This document shows positions 27,320 to 38,653 of a stretch of 64,000 nt of DNA, in pieces; position 1 is the stretch's first letter, and each line of letters opens with the position of its first letter. Both the position numbers and the translations under genes were made by a program. A model generated the notes under the pieces. That model had not been told where the DNA came from and searched no databases. It worked only from the letters and a program-made list of their open reading frames with translations. The stretch is from Curtobacterium luteum (GTDB lineage: Bacteria > Actinomycetota > Actinomycetes > Actinomycetales > Microbacteriaceae), in the NCBI RefSeq assembly GCF_014646995.1, contig NZ_BMOI01000014.1, positions 1 to 64,000 of the forward strand, given 5' to 3'.

Positions 27320-28825
27320 TCAGGCCGCGGGCGACCGGGTGAGCCAGCGGAACGGGATCGAGATGCCGACCTCGGTACCGCTGCCCGTGAGCGTGTGCCA
27401 GTCGATCGTCCCGCCGAGCTCGCCCTGGATGAGCGTCCGGACGATCTGCGTGCCGAGCCCCGACCCGACCTTGCCCTCGGGCAGACCACGGCCGTTGTCG
27501 CGCACCTGGATCTCGAGGTGGTCGTCGTGGCGATCGGCGACGATCTCGACCTCGCCGTCGCGACCGTCCAGCCCGTGCTCCACCGCGTTCGTCACGAGCT
27601 CGGTGAGGCCGAGCGCGAGCGGAGTGGCCGCCTCCGAGGGCAGGACCCCGAACTCGCCGGTCTTCTTCGGGCGGACGGTGGTGTTGTGCGACGCGGCGAC
27701 CTCGGTCACGAGCTTGAGGACCGAGTCGAACACCTGGTCGAAGTCGACGTTCTGGCTGAGCCCGGTCGACAGGGTGTCGTGGACGACCGCGATCGCCGCG
27801 ACCCGGCGCATGGCGTTCTGCAGGGACGTGCGGGCTTCGTCCGAGTGCGTCCGGCGAGCCTGGATCCGGAGCAGGGACGCCACCGTCTGCAGGTTGTTCT
27901 TGACCCGGTGGTGGATCTCGCGGATCGTCGCGTCCTTCGTGATGAGCTCGCGCTCCTGGTGCCGCAGCTCGGACACGTCCCGGCAGAGCACGATCGCTCC
28001 GATGCGCTCCCCGTGGTCGCGGAGCGGGATCGACCGCAGCGAGACCGTGACGCCCTTCGCCTCGACGTCGGCACGCCAGGGCGCACGGCCGGTGACGACG
28101 AGGGGCAGTGACTCGTCGACGTCGAGCTTCGAGCCGATGAGTTCGGTCGTCACCTCGGCGAGGGACTTCCGTTCGAGCTCACCCTCGAAGCCCATGCGGT
28201 TGAAGGCGCTGAGGCCGTTCGGACTGGCGAACGTCACGACGCCGTTCGTGTCGAGCCGCAGCAGTCCGTCGCTCGCGCGCGGTGCCCCACGTCGTGGGCC
28301 GGCGGGGGCACCGAGGTCCGGGAAGTCGCCCGTGGCGATCATGCCGAAGAGATCGTTCGCGCTCGCGGTGAAGTTGAGCTCCTGGCGGCTCGGCGTCCGC
28401 ATCTCGTCCTGGTTCGAGTGCCGGGTCACGACCGCGATCGGCCGGTCGGTGGTCTCGGCGCTGTTCGCACTGAGCCGACGCAGGACCGGGATCGCGCGGA
28501 CCCGGGTCGGGGTGTCCTCGTACCAGTCCGGCTCCGCGGAGTCGACGACGCGGCTCCCGGCGAAGCAGTCGGTGACCTGCTCGCGCCACTCCTCGCGGAT
28601 CTCCTGACCGACGATGTCGCGGTAGAAGAGCGTCGCGGCCGAGCTCGGCCGGGCGTGGGCGACGGCGACGAAGGTCCCGTGCTCGGCGGTGGGGACCCAG
28701 AGCACCATGTCGGCGAACGAGAGGTCGGCGAGCAGCTGCCAGTCCCCGACGAGCAGGTGGAGCCACTCCACGTCGGCTTCGGAGGAACGGCCTTGCGCGA
28801 GGACGAGGTCACTGAGGGTCGACAC
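27320..28825 (-). CDS. pdtaS: PdtaS-type sensor histidine kinase
   Basis: A 501-residue soluble kinase. An N-terminal GAF-like domain (about 1-150) and a PAS domain (about 185-290) precede a HisKA_2 motif HHRVKNNLQTVASLLR (305-320) and a C-terminal ATPase domain with LTELVTNAVEHGL, DNGRGLP and GSGLGTQIV. PdtaS senses copper and nitric oxide in mycobacteria and phosphorylates the antiterminator PdtaR; no pdtaR is in the window. GTG start 6 bases after TAGAAT, hence probably leaderless. The convergent WhiB1 neighbour matches Rv3219-Rv3220c. Confidence 0.92.
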   Translation of the reverse strand: MSTLSDLVLAQGRSSEADVEWLHLLVGDWQLLADLSFADMVLWVPTAEHGTFVAVAHARPSSAATLFYRDIVGQEIREEWREQVTDCFAGSRVVDSAEPDWYEDTPTRVRAIPVLRRLSANSAETTDRPIAVVTRHSNQDEMRTPSRQELNFTASANDLFGMIATGDFPDLGAPAGPRRGAPRASDGLLRLDTNGVVTFASPNGLSAFNRMGFEGELERKSLAEVTTELIGSKLDVDESLPLVVTGRAPWRADVEAKGVTVSLRSIPLRDHGERIGAIVLCRDVSELRHQERELITKDATIREIHHRVKNNLQTVASLLRIQARRTHSDEARTSLQNAMRRVAAIAVVHDTLSTGLSQNVDFDQVFDSVLKLVTEVAASHNTTVRPKKTGEFGVLPSEAATPLALGLTELVTNAVEHGLDGRDGEVEIVADRHDDHLEIQVRDNGRGLPEGKVGSGLGTQIVRTLIQGELGGTIDWHTLTGSGTEVGISIPFRWLTRSPAA

Positions 28826-28831
28826 GAGCCA

Positions 28832-28837
28832 ATTCTA
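28832..28837 (-). promoter_or_regulatory. -10 box of a leaderless promoter (pdtaS)
   Basis: TAGAAT on the minus strand (five of six matches) ends 6 bases before GTG 28825. Confidence 0.6.
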
Positions 28838-28849
28838 GGTGCCGCCCTG

Positions 28850-28874
28850 TGTGGACAGATCCGCGTTGTCCACA
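28850..28874. promoter_or_regulatory. Pair of inverted DnaA-box-like sites
   Basis: TGTGGACAG (28850-28858, complement CTGTCCACA) faces TTGTCCACA (28866-28874), matching the high-GC actinobacterial DnaA box. They lie between divergent genes, beside the pdtaS -10 box. No AT-rich unwinding region or further boxes are present. Confidence 0.45.
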
Positions 28875-28942
28875 GCCCTTCCGCTGCAAACATTCTGCAT
28901 GTCGCACGGGAAATACGCTCGGCCGGAACGAAAGGGGCCGGG

Positions 28943-29443
28943 GTGGCGCGAGGAGCAGTACAGCGGGACGACGAGGGGCAGGACCGGGCGGAGACCGTCG
29001 CCGAGCCGACACTCCACCTCGTCGCCCGGGAAGCCGACCGGCCGGCCCAGCCGCCGGAGGGCCAGCCGCCGGTGGCCCTGGACGTCCAGCCGCTGGTCGC
29101 CGCGCTCCCGGATCCACGACAGACCGCGCGGGCACTGGCGCTCTGCGTGGTCGAGATCCTCAGCGGCGCACGCGAAGTCGACAGCATCGCACGGTGGGTC
29201 ACCGAGGACGTGCACCGGCACCTCCAACAGCGTGCGGCCGTGGCGGCACGGAACCGCTCGGCGACACGACGCCCCCACCGTCGACCGTCGCTCCGTGCCG
29301 GCAGCGTGGTCGCGTGCTCCCCCGCGGACAACGTGGTCGAGGCGACGGTGGTCGTGCACGGGCGGAGTCACGCGCGCGCCGTGGCGATCCGACTCGAGGT
29401 GCGGAACGCCCGCTGGCGAGCGACGGCGGTCGGCGTGTTGTGA
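28943..29443 (+). CDS. Rv3235-family protein
   Basis: A 166-residue protein. The C-terminal half has ALALCVVEILSGAREVDSIARWVTEDV, ADNVVEATVVVHGRSHARAVAIRLE and ARWRATAVGVL, the pattern of the Rv3235 family found near secA in actinobacteria. The first 55 residues are proline-rich and charged. Function is unknown. GTG 28943 is chosen because AAAGGGG lies upstream. Confidence 0.8.
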   Translation: MARGAVQRDDEGQDRAETVAEPTLHLVAREADRPAQPPEGQPPVALDVQPLVAALPDPRQTARALALCVVEILSGAREVDSIARWVTEDVHRHLQQRAAVAARNRSATRRPHRRPSLRAGSVVACSPADNVVEATVVVHGRSHARAVAIRLEVRNARWRATAVGVL

Positions 29444-29568
29444 GCCGCGCAGGCGGGGCGTCGGCGCGAGTCTCGTGGCCAGCGACACCGCTCGGGGTCC
29501 GGGACGCGCACAGTGTCGCGGAGCGCGAGTCTCGGGTCCGGCAGCGCGGAGCGGCGGACGACCGGACG

Positions 29569-29616
29569 GACGGACGGGAGGCGCGGTGCCAGCTGGCACC
29601 GCGCCTCCCGTCCGTC
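29569..29616. terminator. 24-bp perfect palindrome, GGAGGC-type, between convergent genes
   Basis: A loopless inverted repeat centred between 29592 and 29593, with arms of 24 bases. It separates the Rv3235-like gene from secA and should act in both directions. The outer arm GACGGACGGGAGGC is the same as at 20447. Confidence 0.8.
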
Positions 29617-29626
29617 GATTCCTGCG

Positions 29627-32404
<2,778 letters not shown>

Positions 32405-32458
32405 GTGAGCTCCTTACGAGGTCGTCTCGCGCCGTCTGCGCGATGCGATCAGCCAGTC

Positions 32459-32464
32459 ATGCTA
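32459..32464 (-). promoter_or_regulatory. -10 box upstream of secA
   Basis: TAGCAT within TTGCTAGCAT on the minus strand, 55 bases before the secA start. Confidence 0.5.
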
Positions 32465-32500
32465 GCAACCCCGCGACGACCGACGCTGGGAGCGACGCGG

Positions 32501-32532
32501 CTGTGCGCGGCCCGCGAACGGGCCGCGCACAG
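32501..32532 (-). terminator. Hairpin terminator after hpf
   Basis: CTGTGCGCGGCCCG pairs with its complement around CGAA (14-bp stem), and a further seven outer pairs (GCGACGC/GCGTCGC) extend it. It lies 27 bases past the hpf stop. Confidence 0.8.
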
Positions 32533-32558
32533 GCGTCGCGTCGGCGGTGCCGACGGGG

Positions 32559-33260
32559 TCAGGCGAGGGCCGCGGCCGGCTCGCTCACGGCGTGGGCACC
32601 GGCGGACGAGGGGTCCTCGATGCCGATGACGCCGTAGTCCCACCCCTTGCGGCGGTAGACCACGCTCGGCCGTCCGGTCGCGGAGTCGACGAAGAGGTAG
32701 AAGTCGTGCCCGACGAGCTCCATGTGGTACAGCGCGTCGTCGACCGTCATCGGCGCGGCCTCGAAGACCTTCTCGCGGATGACGACCGGGCAGTACGCCT
32801 CGTCCTCGGGCTCGTCCTGCGTGTCGGCCTCCACCGTCGGGATCGCTCCGGTGGCGACGGTCTGCAGGAGCTTGCCGTCCGCAGGGGTGACGCCGAGGTG
32901 CTCGAACGCCGTGCCCGAGGCCTCACCGACGGAGGTCGGGCGGTGACGTCCGCGGTGCACCTTGCGGCGGTCGCGTGCGCGTCGGAGTCGTTCGGTCAGC
33001 CGGGCGAACGCCAGGTCGAACGCCGCGTACTTGTCCGAAGCGGCCGACTCCGCCCGGACGAGCGGCCCGGGGCCGATGAGCGTCAGCTCGATGCGGTCCT
33101 CGCCGCCGCTGCCGCCGCTCTTCTCGTTGTGACGGCTGACCCGCACCTCGAAGGCGAGGGCCCGGTCGGCGAGCGCGTCGATCTTCTCGGACTTCTGTTC
33201 GACGTAGGTCCGGAATCGGTCGGTGACCCCGACGTTCCGGCCTGTGATCGTCACGTCCAT
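32559..33260 (-). CDS. hpf: Ribosome hibernation-promoting factor, long form
   Basis: A 233-residue protein. The N-terminal S30AE domain (MDVTITGRNVGVTDRFRTYV to about 110) binds the decoding region of the 30S subunit, and the C-terminal domain (MTVDDALYHMELVGHDFYLFVDS, about 170-225) dimerises to form 100S ribosomes in long-form HPF proteins. A variable linker joins them. ATG 33260 has GGGAG 8 bases upstream and matches the family start. The orthologue Rv3241c sits at the same place beside secA1. Confidence 0.94.
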   Translation of the reverse strand: MDVTITGRNVGVTDRFRTYVEQKSEKIDALADRALAFEVRVSRHNEKSGGSGGEDRIELTLIGPGPLVRAESAASDKYAAFDLAFARLTERLRRARDRRKVHRGRHRPTSVGEASGTAFEHLGVTPADGKLLQTVATGAIPTVEADTQDEPEDEAYCPVVIREKVFEAAPMTVDDALYHMELVGHDFYLFVDSATGRPSVVYRRKGWDYGVIGIEDPSSAGAHAVSEPAAALA

Positions 33261-33325
33261 GTGGCGGCTCCCATCCACGCTTCGGCGCGTCGCCTCCGTC
33301 CGGCGATCTCTGACGCCTTGTCGTG

Positions 33326-33331
33326 AGGCTA
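33326..33331 (-). promoter_or_regulatory. -10 box upstream of hpf
   Basis: TAGCCT on the minus strand, 65 bases before the hpf ATG. Confidence 0.4.
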
Positions 33332-33435
33332 GACCCGACCCGGTGCACGTGTCACGACATCTCCGCGTTCCCCGATGGACACCCACCGGACACCCAGGAG
33401 ACACCGTGGCTCCCCCTCCCCGGACCTGCCGGCGC

Positions 33436-34194
33436 TCAGTCCTCGACGCTCGCCACGGTCACGCAACGGACGACCGTGCCGCCCGCGGCCCGGACGGCGC
33501 GCACGGCCTCGGCCAGCGTCACGCCCGTCGTCACGACGTCGTCGACGAGCACGACCGTCCGCCCGGCGACACCGTCCGCGCGCAGCGTCCCGACGGTGGC
33601 GGCCACGCGGTCCGTCGCGCCGAGCTCCTTCTGGCCCGACGACCGGGCTCCCCGCGAGCGCACGAGCGCACGACCGACCGGCGCCCGACCCCGCCGGAGG
33701 AACAGCACCACCGGGTCGAAGCCACGCCGCCGCGCACCCCGGGTCGAGGGCGGCACGCGGAGCAGCAGCGGATCGGCCGGCGCCTCGGCGAGCGCCCGGC
33801 GCACGAGCGCGCCGAACCGCCGGGCGAGCGGCGGCGCGAGGTCGACGCGGGACCGCAGCTTGACCTCGAGCAGGAGCGTCCGGACGAGGCCCTCGTACTC
33901 GAACGCCGCATCGGTCCGGACCCCCGCGACGAGGCGGACCCGCGGCGGACGCTGTGCGACGAGGAGGCGGCAGGCATCGCACAGGGCACGGTCGGCTCTG
34001 CCGCACCCGGCGCAGTCGACCGGCAGGAAGAGACCGACGACGGCGAGCACGGCGTCGACGGACCGGTGCGGCGGTGCGGTCGCCGCCAGGAGGGGAACGG
34101 CGGGCGGGGGAACGGCGGGCGGGGTGGCGTCCGGCGGGGACGCGTCCGACGGCGGCGCGGTGTCGGACGGGCGTGCGGTGCTGGGCTGGCTCAC
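33436..34194 (-). CDS. ComF-family phosphoribosyltransferase-like protein
   Basis: A 252-residue protein. The PRPP motif VVLVDDVVTTGVTLAEAV (about 221-238) and an N-terminal zinc-ribbon-like CAGCGRADRALCDAC (about 60-74) define the ComF family. ComF proteins support DNA uptake in competent species, but here no other competence gene is nearby and the role is open. The first 40 residues are proline- and alanine-rich. GTG start, with a weak CACGAT box 6 bases upstream. Orthologue position matches Rv3242c. Confidence 0.85.
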   Translation of the reverse strand: MSQPSTARPSDTAPPSDASPPDATPPAVPPPAVPLLAATAPPHRSVDAVLAVVGLFLPVDCAGCGRADRALCDACRLLVAQRPPRVRLVAGVRTDAAFEYEGLVRTLLLEVKLRSRVDLAPPLARRFGALVRRALAEAPADPLLLRVPPSTRGARRRGFDPVVLFLRRGRAPVGRALVRSRGARSSGQKELGATDRVAATVGTLRADGVAGRTVVLVDDVVTTGVTLAEAVRAVRAAGGTVVRCVTVASVED

Positions 34195-34296
34195 CCGACG
34201 ATCGTGGTCCCGGCCACCTGCCGGACGGCGGCCGAACGCGCGACGGTGGACGGGCCTCCAAGCCGGGCCTGCTGTGCAGGACCGACAGGAGGACGG

Positions 34297-36144
34297 TCAG
34301 CGCTGGGTGCCGAGCGCCCCGGCCCGGACGCCCGTCTTCTCCCAACCGCCACCCGTGGACTGCAGGACCTGCGCATCCGACATCCGCAGCAGCAGCGATC
34401 CGCCGCTCCCCCCGACGATCGTCGTCGCACGCCCCTCCGGCTTCGGCAGGGTCGTCGGCCGACCGCCGATCGTGGTCCGGACGACCTCCGGACCGGTGTC
34501 CGTCTGCCCGACCGAGGCCACGTCCGCGTCACTGACCCACGTGGCACCGACGGCGTCCTCGGACGCAGCCTGCACCCGGACCGGGGACCCGAGGGAGGTC
34601 GGGACGCGGTCGCGGTCGCGGATGATCGCCATGACGTACAGGGCCGGCCCGTCCGCGGTCTGCAGGAGCGCCAGCGCCCGCGTCGAGTCCCGGGACACCT
34701 GGAACGACACAAGTCGCCCCTTCGGCAGGGTCGTCGGGACCACGTGCGGCTCGCCCTTGAGGGAGTAGGACGTGACCTCGGACGGGTCGTCCTCGCTCCC
34801 GACCCAGACGGAGCCGCCGCCGAGGTCGTCGACGGACGGTGGCACGAGGTCGGTCCGGGTGTCGATGCGCAGCCGCTGCTGGCCGGAGCGGACGACGAAG
34901 ACCCCCTCGTCGCTCCGCACCGCCGCGACCGTGCCCGAGCCGCTCAGCGCGAGCGCCGTCGGGTCGAGCGCGGAGATCTGCTGGCTCATGCCACCACCGA
35001 GTCCGGCGACGCTGCCCGTGCCGGCCGCGTAGCCGGCCTTGCCGCCGGCCTCGACGAGCGGCCGGGGGTCGACGTCGGGGTTCTGCTGGGCGTCGGACGA
35101 GCCGTTCTCCGGGACCGTCAGGGTCGCACCCTCGACCGTCATCGTGACCGAGGACACGGAGGCGACGGTGGCGAGGGACTTCGCCAGCTGCTCGCGCATC
35201 CGCACCCGGTCCGTGGTGCTCGAGCGCAGCGCGTCGCTCGACAGGTCGACCTGCGCCGTCCCGCTCTCGATGGTCACGGCGTTCAGCGAGAGCTGCGTGC
35301 CCTCGGGGAACGCCGACACGACGGCGCCCTTCAGCCAGTCGGACGGCCCGGCGAGCAGCGCGCTCACGATCCTCGTGCTGACCGAGGAGCGGGCGAGGAA
35401 CCAGCGGACGTCCGGCACGAAGAAGTCGTAGGTGGGGTCGTAGAAGTACAGGGCGTGCTGCTGGAAGACCGACTGGAACCGCACGGGTGACAGGATGATG
35501 CCGTCGGGTGCGTAGGCGATCCGCCAGTCGTCGCCCTCGTGCACGAACTGGAAGGTCAGGGTCGAGGTGGTCGGCCGCACGGCCTGGGTGTACTCGCCGT
35601 CGGCGTCGACCGAGGCGCTCGCGGTGAGCGTGTACGTCAGCTCGTCCGCCCCGACTCGTTCGACCTGACCGCTGCCGTCGCTGATCGTGACGCCCTGGCG
35701 GGGGTTCCACTTCTGCGCGAACGAGGAGGAGAGGAACTCCCGGGCGGTCGCGTAGTTGTTCTGGGCCCCGGTGGCCGCCGCGATGAAGCCCCGGAGCACG
35801 GCGGTCTGGTCCTCGCCGCCGGAGGGACCGTCGGGGCGGAGCTCGACGCCGGAGACCGACTCGTCCTTGATGGACTGGCCCGAGCGGACGTCGCCGGAGA
35901 CCGGGATGGCGGCGCAGGCGGACACGGCGACGAGGGTCAGCGCGGCGAGCGCGACGGCGAGGGTGCGGCGGAGCCGGCGGGCGACGCGCGGGGCGGCGGC
36001 GCGGCCGGCGCCCGGTACGGGGGCGCGGCCGGCGCGCGGTGCGGCGGCGCGCCCGGCGCCCGGTGCGGCGACGTGCCCGGCGCGGCCGGCGCGCGGTGCG
36101 GCGGCGCGGCCGGCGCCCGGTGCGGCGGCGTGCTGGCGGGTCAT
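34297..36144 (-). CDS. lpqB: Lipoprotein LpqB, partner of the MtrAB system
   Basis: A 615-residue lipoprotein: GerMN-type and beta-propeller-like parts, expected outside the membrane, where LpqB modulates MtrB. The lipobox is LVAVSAC with the acylated cysteine at about 77. The ATG overlaps the mtrB stop by four bases. Unusually, about 60 residues precede the hydrophobic signal core, made of repeated APGAGRAAAPRAGR; no GTG or ATG within this repeat would give a normal-length signal peptide. Either the signal n-region is truly long or a non-standard start is used. Confidence 0.92.
   Translation of the reverse strand: MTRQHAAAPGAGRAAAPRAGRAGHVAAPGAGRAAAPRAGRAPVPGAGRAAAPRVARRLRRTLAVALAALTLVAVSACAAIPVSGDVRSGQSIKDESVSGVELRPDGPSGGEDQTAVLRGFIAAATGAQNNYATAREFLSSSFAQKWNPRQGVTISDGSGQVERVGADELTYTLTASASVDADGEYTQAVRPTTSTLTFQFVHEGDDWRIAYAPDGIILSPVRFQSVFQQHALYFYDPTYDFFVPDVRWFLARSSVSTRIVSALLAGPSDWLKGAVVSAFPEGTQLSLNAVTIESGTAQVDLSSDALRSSTTDRVRMREQLAKSLATVASVSSVTMTVEGATLTVPENGSSDAQQNPDVDPRPLVEAGGKAGYAAGTGSVAGLGGGMSQQISALDPTALALSGSGTVAAVRSDEGVFVVRSGQQRLRIDTRTDLVPPSVDDLGGGSVWVGSEDDPSEVTSYSLKGEPHVVPTTLPKGRLVSFQVSRDSTRALALLQTADGPALYVMAIIRDRDRVPTSLGSPVRVQAASEDAVGATWVSDADVASVGQTDTGPEVVRTTIGGRPTTLPKPEGRATTIVGGSGGSLLLRMSDAQVLQSTGGGWEKTGVRAGALGTQR
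36000..36140 (-). repeat. Degenerate GC-rich repeats coding the LpqB N-terminus
   Basis: About six imperfect copies of a 21-24-base unit coding for A-A-A-P-x-A-G-R occupy the first 55 codons of lpqB, just before its signal peptide core. Units vary between PGAGR and PRAGR, so expansion by slippage or unequal crossover is likely. Confidence 0.75.
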
Positions 36145-37829
36145 TCGTCCTCCTCGCGGACGGCACGCGGGCCGTCGTAGGGGTCGTCGAGGTCGGGCAG
36201 CGGGATCGCCGAGGTCGCGGTCGACACCTGGCCGGTCCGCGGCAGGGTGAGCACGAACGCCGAGCCCTCCCCCACGCGGGACCACACGTCGATCCGACCG
36301 CCGTGGAGGTTCGCGTCCCCGAGGCTGATCGCGAGCCCGAGCCCGGTCCCGCCGATGGTGCGCTTGCGGCTCGGGTCGGCCCGCCAGAAGCGGTCGAAGA
36401 CGCGGGCGGCGTCCTCGGGCGGCATGCCGACGCCGTGGTCGCGGACGGCGATCGCGACGGTGCGCGCGTCGCTGTCGACGACGACCTCGACGGGGCGCTC
36501 CTCGCCGTGCTCGATCGCGTTGCCGACGAGGTTCCGCATGATGCGGCGGACACGGCGGGCGTCGAGCTGCATCGTGGTGTGCCCGCCGGGGGTGCGGAGC
36601 CGGAGGTCGACACCGGCGCGCTCGGCCAGGGGGCGGAACTCCTCGACGATGTCGGCGGCGAGCGCAGCGGGGACGACCGGCTCGGTCTCGAGCTGGACGG
36701 CCTGGGCGTCGTAGCGGGAGATCTCGAGGAGGTCGGCGAGGAGCAGCTCGAAGCGCTCGACCTGGGCGTGCAGGAGCTCCGCCGACCGCGCGACGGCCGG
36801 CTCGAAGGCGTGCCGGGAATCGTAGAGCACGTCGCCGGCGAGGCGGATCGTGGTGAGCGGGGTCCGGAGCTCGTGCGAGACGTCCGAGACGAACCGCTGC
36901 TGCACCCGCGAGAGTTCGGCGAGCTGGGTGATCTGACGACTCACGGCGTCCGCCATGCCGTTGAAGCTCCGGGCGAGCGTGGCGATGTCGTCACTGCCGT
37001 GCACCGGGATGCGCTCGTCGAGGCGTCCGGCGGCGATCTTGCGGCTCGTCTCGGCCGCACCGCGGATCGGCACGACGACGAGCCGGACGACGAGGCTCGT
37101 GACGAGGGCGATCAGGACGATGAGGGCGACGCCGCCGATCGAGAGCGTCTGCGACACGAAGTCGAGGGTCTGCTGCGCGTCGGACAGGTCGTACACGAGG
37201 TAGAGCTCGTACTGTCCGGCGCTCGGGATCTGCAGCGTCGAGCCGACCGCGAGCCCGGGCTGCCGACGCCCGCCGTCGTCGAGTTCGACCGGCTGCAGGC
37301 TGAGGCGTCCGGTGTCCTTGCCGACCTCCTTGCGGAGCGAGTCCGTGATGACGGCGTCGGGGAAGTCCGGGGTGACGATCGTCTGCAGGGTCTGCGGCGT
37401 CGTCTGGTTCGGGCTGCGCTCGATGGCGACGTCGGTGCCGCCGGGGCTCGTCGTGTTCGACAGGATCGCCTGCTGCGCCTCGTTCTGCAGGGTCTCGAGC
37501 TCGGACTGGTTGTTGTCCTCGCCCGCGGTCGCCGCGTCGAAGATGTTCTGCGCGACGATCGTGGCCCGCGCGGACTCCGCCTCGATCTGGTCGCGGCGCT
37601 GGGCGTAGACGTTGTTCGAGATGCTCACCATGACGGCGGTGCCGATCACGGCGACGGCGAGCCCCGTCGTGATGACGGTGATGGCCACGGAGCGGACCAG
37701 GAGCGACCGCCGCCACAGGTACGCGACTCCTCGCCAGGCGCGACGGCCCCACCGGCGGAGTCGGCGACCGGTCCGGCCGAGCGTGCCGGTGGCGACCGGG
37801 CGGGGTCCGGACGGTGCGCGCCGCGGCAC
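36141..37829 (-). CDS. mtrB: Sensor histidine kinase MtrB
   Basis: A 562-residue membrane kinase of the essential MtrAB system linking septation and envelope homeostasis. Membrane segments lie at about 46-70 and 229-253 around an extracytoplasmic domain of some 160 residues. A HAMP domain (about 250-305) leads to H319 in VSDVSHELRTPLTTIRL and an ATPase domain with NLVGNAIEHG, DHGVGMP and GGTGLGLAIS. GTG 37829 is five bases after the mtrA stop with GGAGGA 11 bases upstream. lpqB overlaps its end. Confidence 0.95.
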   Translation of the reverse strand: MPRRAPSGPRPVATGTLGRTGRRLRRWGRRAWRGVAYLWRRSLLVRSVAITVITTGLAVAVIGTAVMVSISNNVYAQRRDQIEAESARATIVAQNIFDAATAGEDNNQSELETLQNEAQQAILSNTTSPGGTDVAIERSPNQTTPQTLQTIVTPDFPDAVITDSLRKEVGKDTGRLSLQPVELDDGGRRQPGLAVGSTLQIPSAGQYELYLVYDLSDAQQTLDFVSQTLSIGGVALIVLIALVTSLVVRLVVVPIRGAAETSRKIAAGRLDERIPVHGSDDIATLARSFNGMADAVSRQITQLAELSRVQQRFVSDVSHELRTPLTTIRLAGDVLYDSRHAFEPAVARSAELLHAQVERFELLLADLLEISRYDAQAVQLETEPVVPAALAADIVEEFRPLAERAGVDLRLRTPGGHTTMQLDARRVRRIMRNLVGNAIEHGEERPVEVVVDSDARTVAIAVRDHGVGMPPEDAARVFDRFWRADPSRKRTIGGTGLGLAISLGDANLHGGRIDVWSRVGEGSAFVLTLPRTGQVSTATSAIPLPDLDDPYDGPRAVREEDE

Positions 37830-37834
37830 GGTGC

Positions 37835-38509
37835 TCAGGCTCCTCCGGCCCGGTACCCGACGCCGCGGACGGTCGTGACGATCTTCGGGTTGTCCGGGTC
37901 GTGCTCGATCTTGGCGCGGAGGCGCTGCACGTGCACGTTCACCAGGCGGGTGTCCGCCTTGTAGTGGTAGCCCCAGACCTGCTCGAGGAGCATCTCGCGC
38001 GTGAACACCTGGTTCGGTTTCTCGGCGAGGGCGCGCAGCAGGTCGAACTCGAGCGGGGTGAGGGCGATGACGGTGTCGCCGCGGCGCACCTCGTGCCCGG
38101 GGACGTCGACGGTGAGGTCCCCCACGTGGAGCACGGTCGAGTCGGTTGCGGTCGGTCGCAGCCGGGTGCGGATGCGGGCGACGAGCTCCTTCGGGTTGAA
38201 GGGCTTCACGACGTAGTCGTCGGCGCCGTTCTCCAGACCGGCGACGACGTCGGCGGTGTCGCCCCGGGCGGTGAGCATGATGATCGGCGTGCCGCTCTCG
38301 GCGCGGATCCGCTTGCACACCTCGATGCCGTCGATGCCGGGGAGCATGACGTCGAGCAGCACGAGGTCCGGCTCGGTGCCGCGGAACGCCTCGACGGCCG
38401 CGTTGCCGTCGGCGCTGAACTCGGGCTCGAACCCCTCGGAGCGGAGGACGATGCCGATCATCTCGGCGAGGGCCTGGTCGTCGTCGACGACGAGGATGCG
38501 CGGTGTCAT
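37835..38509 (-). CDS. mtrA: Response regulator MtrA
   Basis: A 224-residue OmpR-class regulator. Receiver: DDD at 9-11, phospho-acceptor D53 in LVLLDVMLPGIDG, LTARGD and VVKPFNPKEL. The winged-helix domain ends in VNVHVQRLRAKIEHDPDNPKIVTTVRGVGYR. MtrA controls cell-wall hydrolases and, in some relatives, dnaA. ATG 38509 (MTPRILVVDDD) fits the family; an upstream ATG would add a non-conserved 16-residue tail. A possible -10 box TATCGT is at 38566-38571. Confidence 0.96.
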   Translation of the reverse strand: MTPRILVVDDDQALAEMIGIVLRSEGFEPEFSADGNAAVEAFRGTEPDLVLLDVMLPGIDGIEVCKRIRAESGTPIIMLTARGDTADVVAGLENGADDYVVKPFNPKELVARIRTRLRPTATDSTVLHVGDLTVDVPGHEVRRGDTVIALTPLEFDLLRALAEKPNQVFTREMLLEQVWGYHYKADTRLVNVHVQRLRAKIEHDPDNPKIVTTVRGVGYRAGGA

Positions 38510-38565
38510 GTGATGGGGGCTTCCGTCCCTGTGGAGCGTGCGGTGCCCGTCCGGCACCGATCCTC

Positions 38566-38571
38566 ACGATA
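38566..38571 (-). promoter_or_regulatory. Possible -10 box upstream of mtrA
   Basis: TATCGT on the minus strand, 57 bases before the mtrA ATG; no good -35. Confidence 0.4.
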
Positions 38572-38653
38572 GCCGGTGCCCCCGCCGCGCACGGTTTTCC
38601 GACAGGATGGGACCGACCGCGTGTCCGCGTGCGGTCCGGTGAGGGGGTGCGGC

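Noticed and set aside
28850..28874. Possible replication origin
   Set aside because: Only two DnaA-like boxes, no AT-rich region and no dnaA, dnaN or gyr genes in the window.
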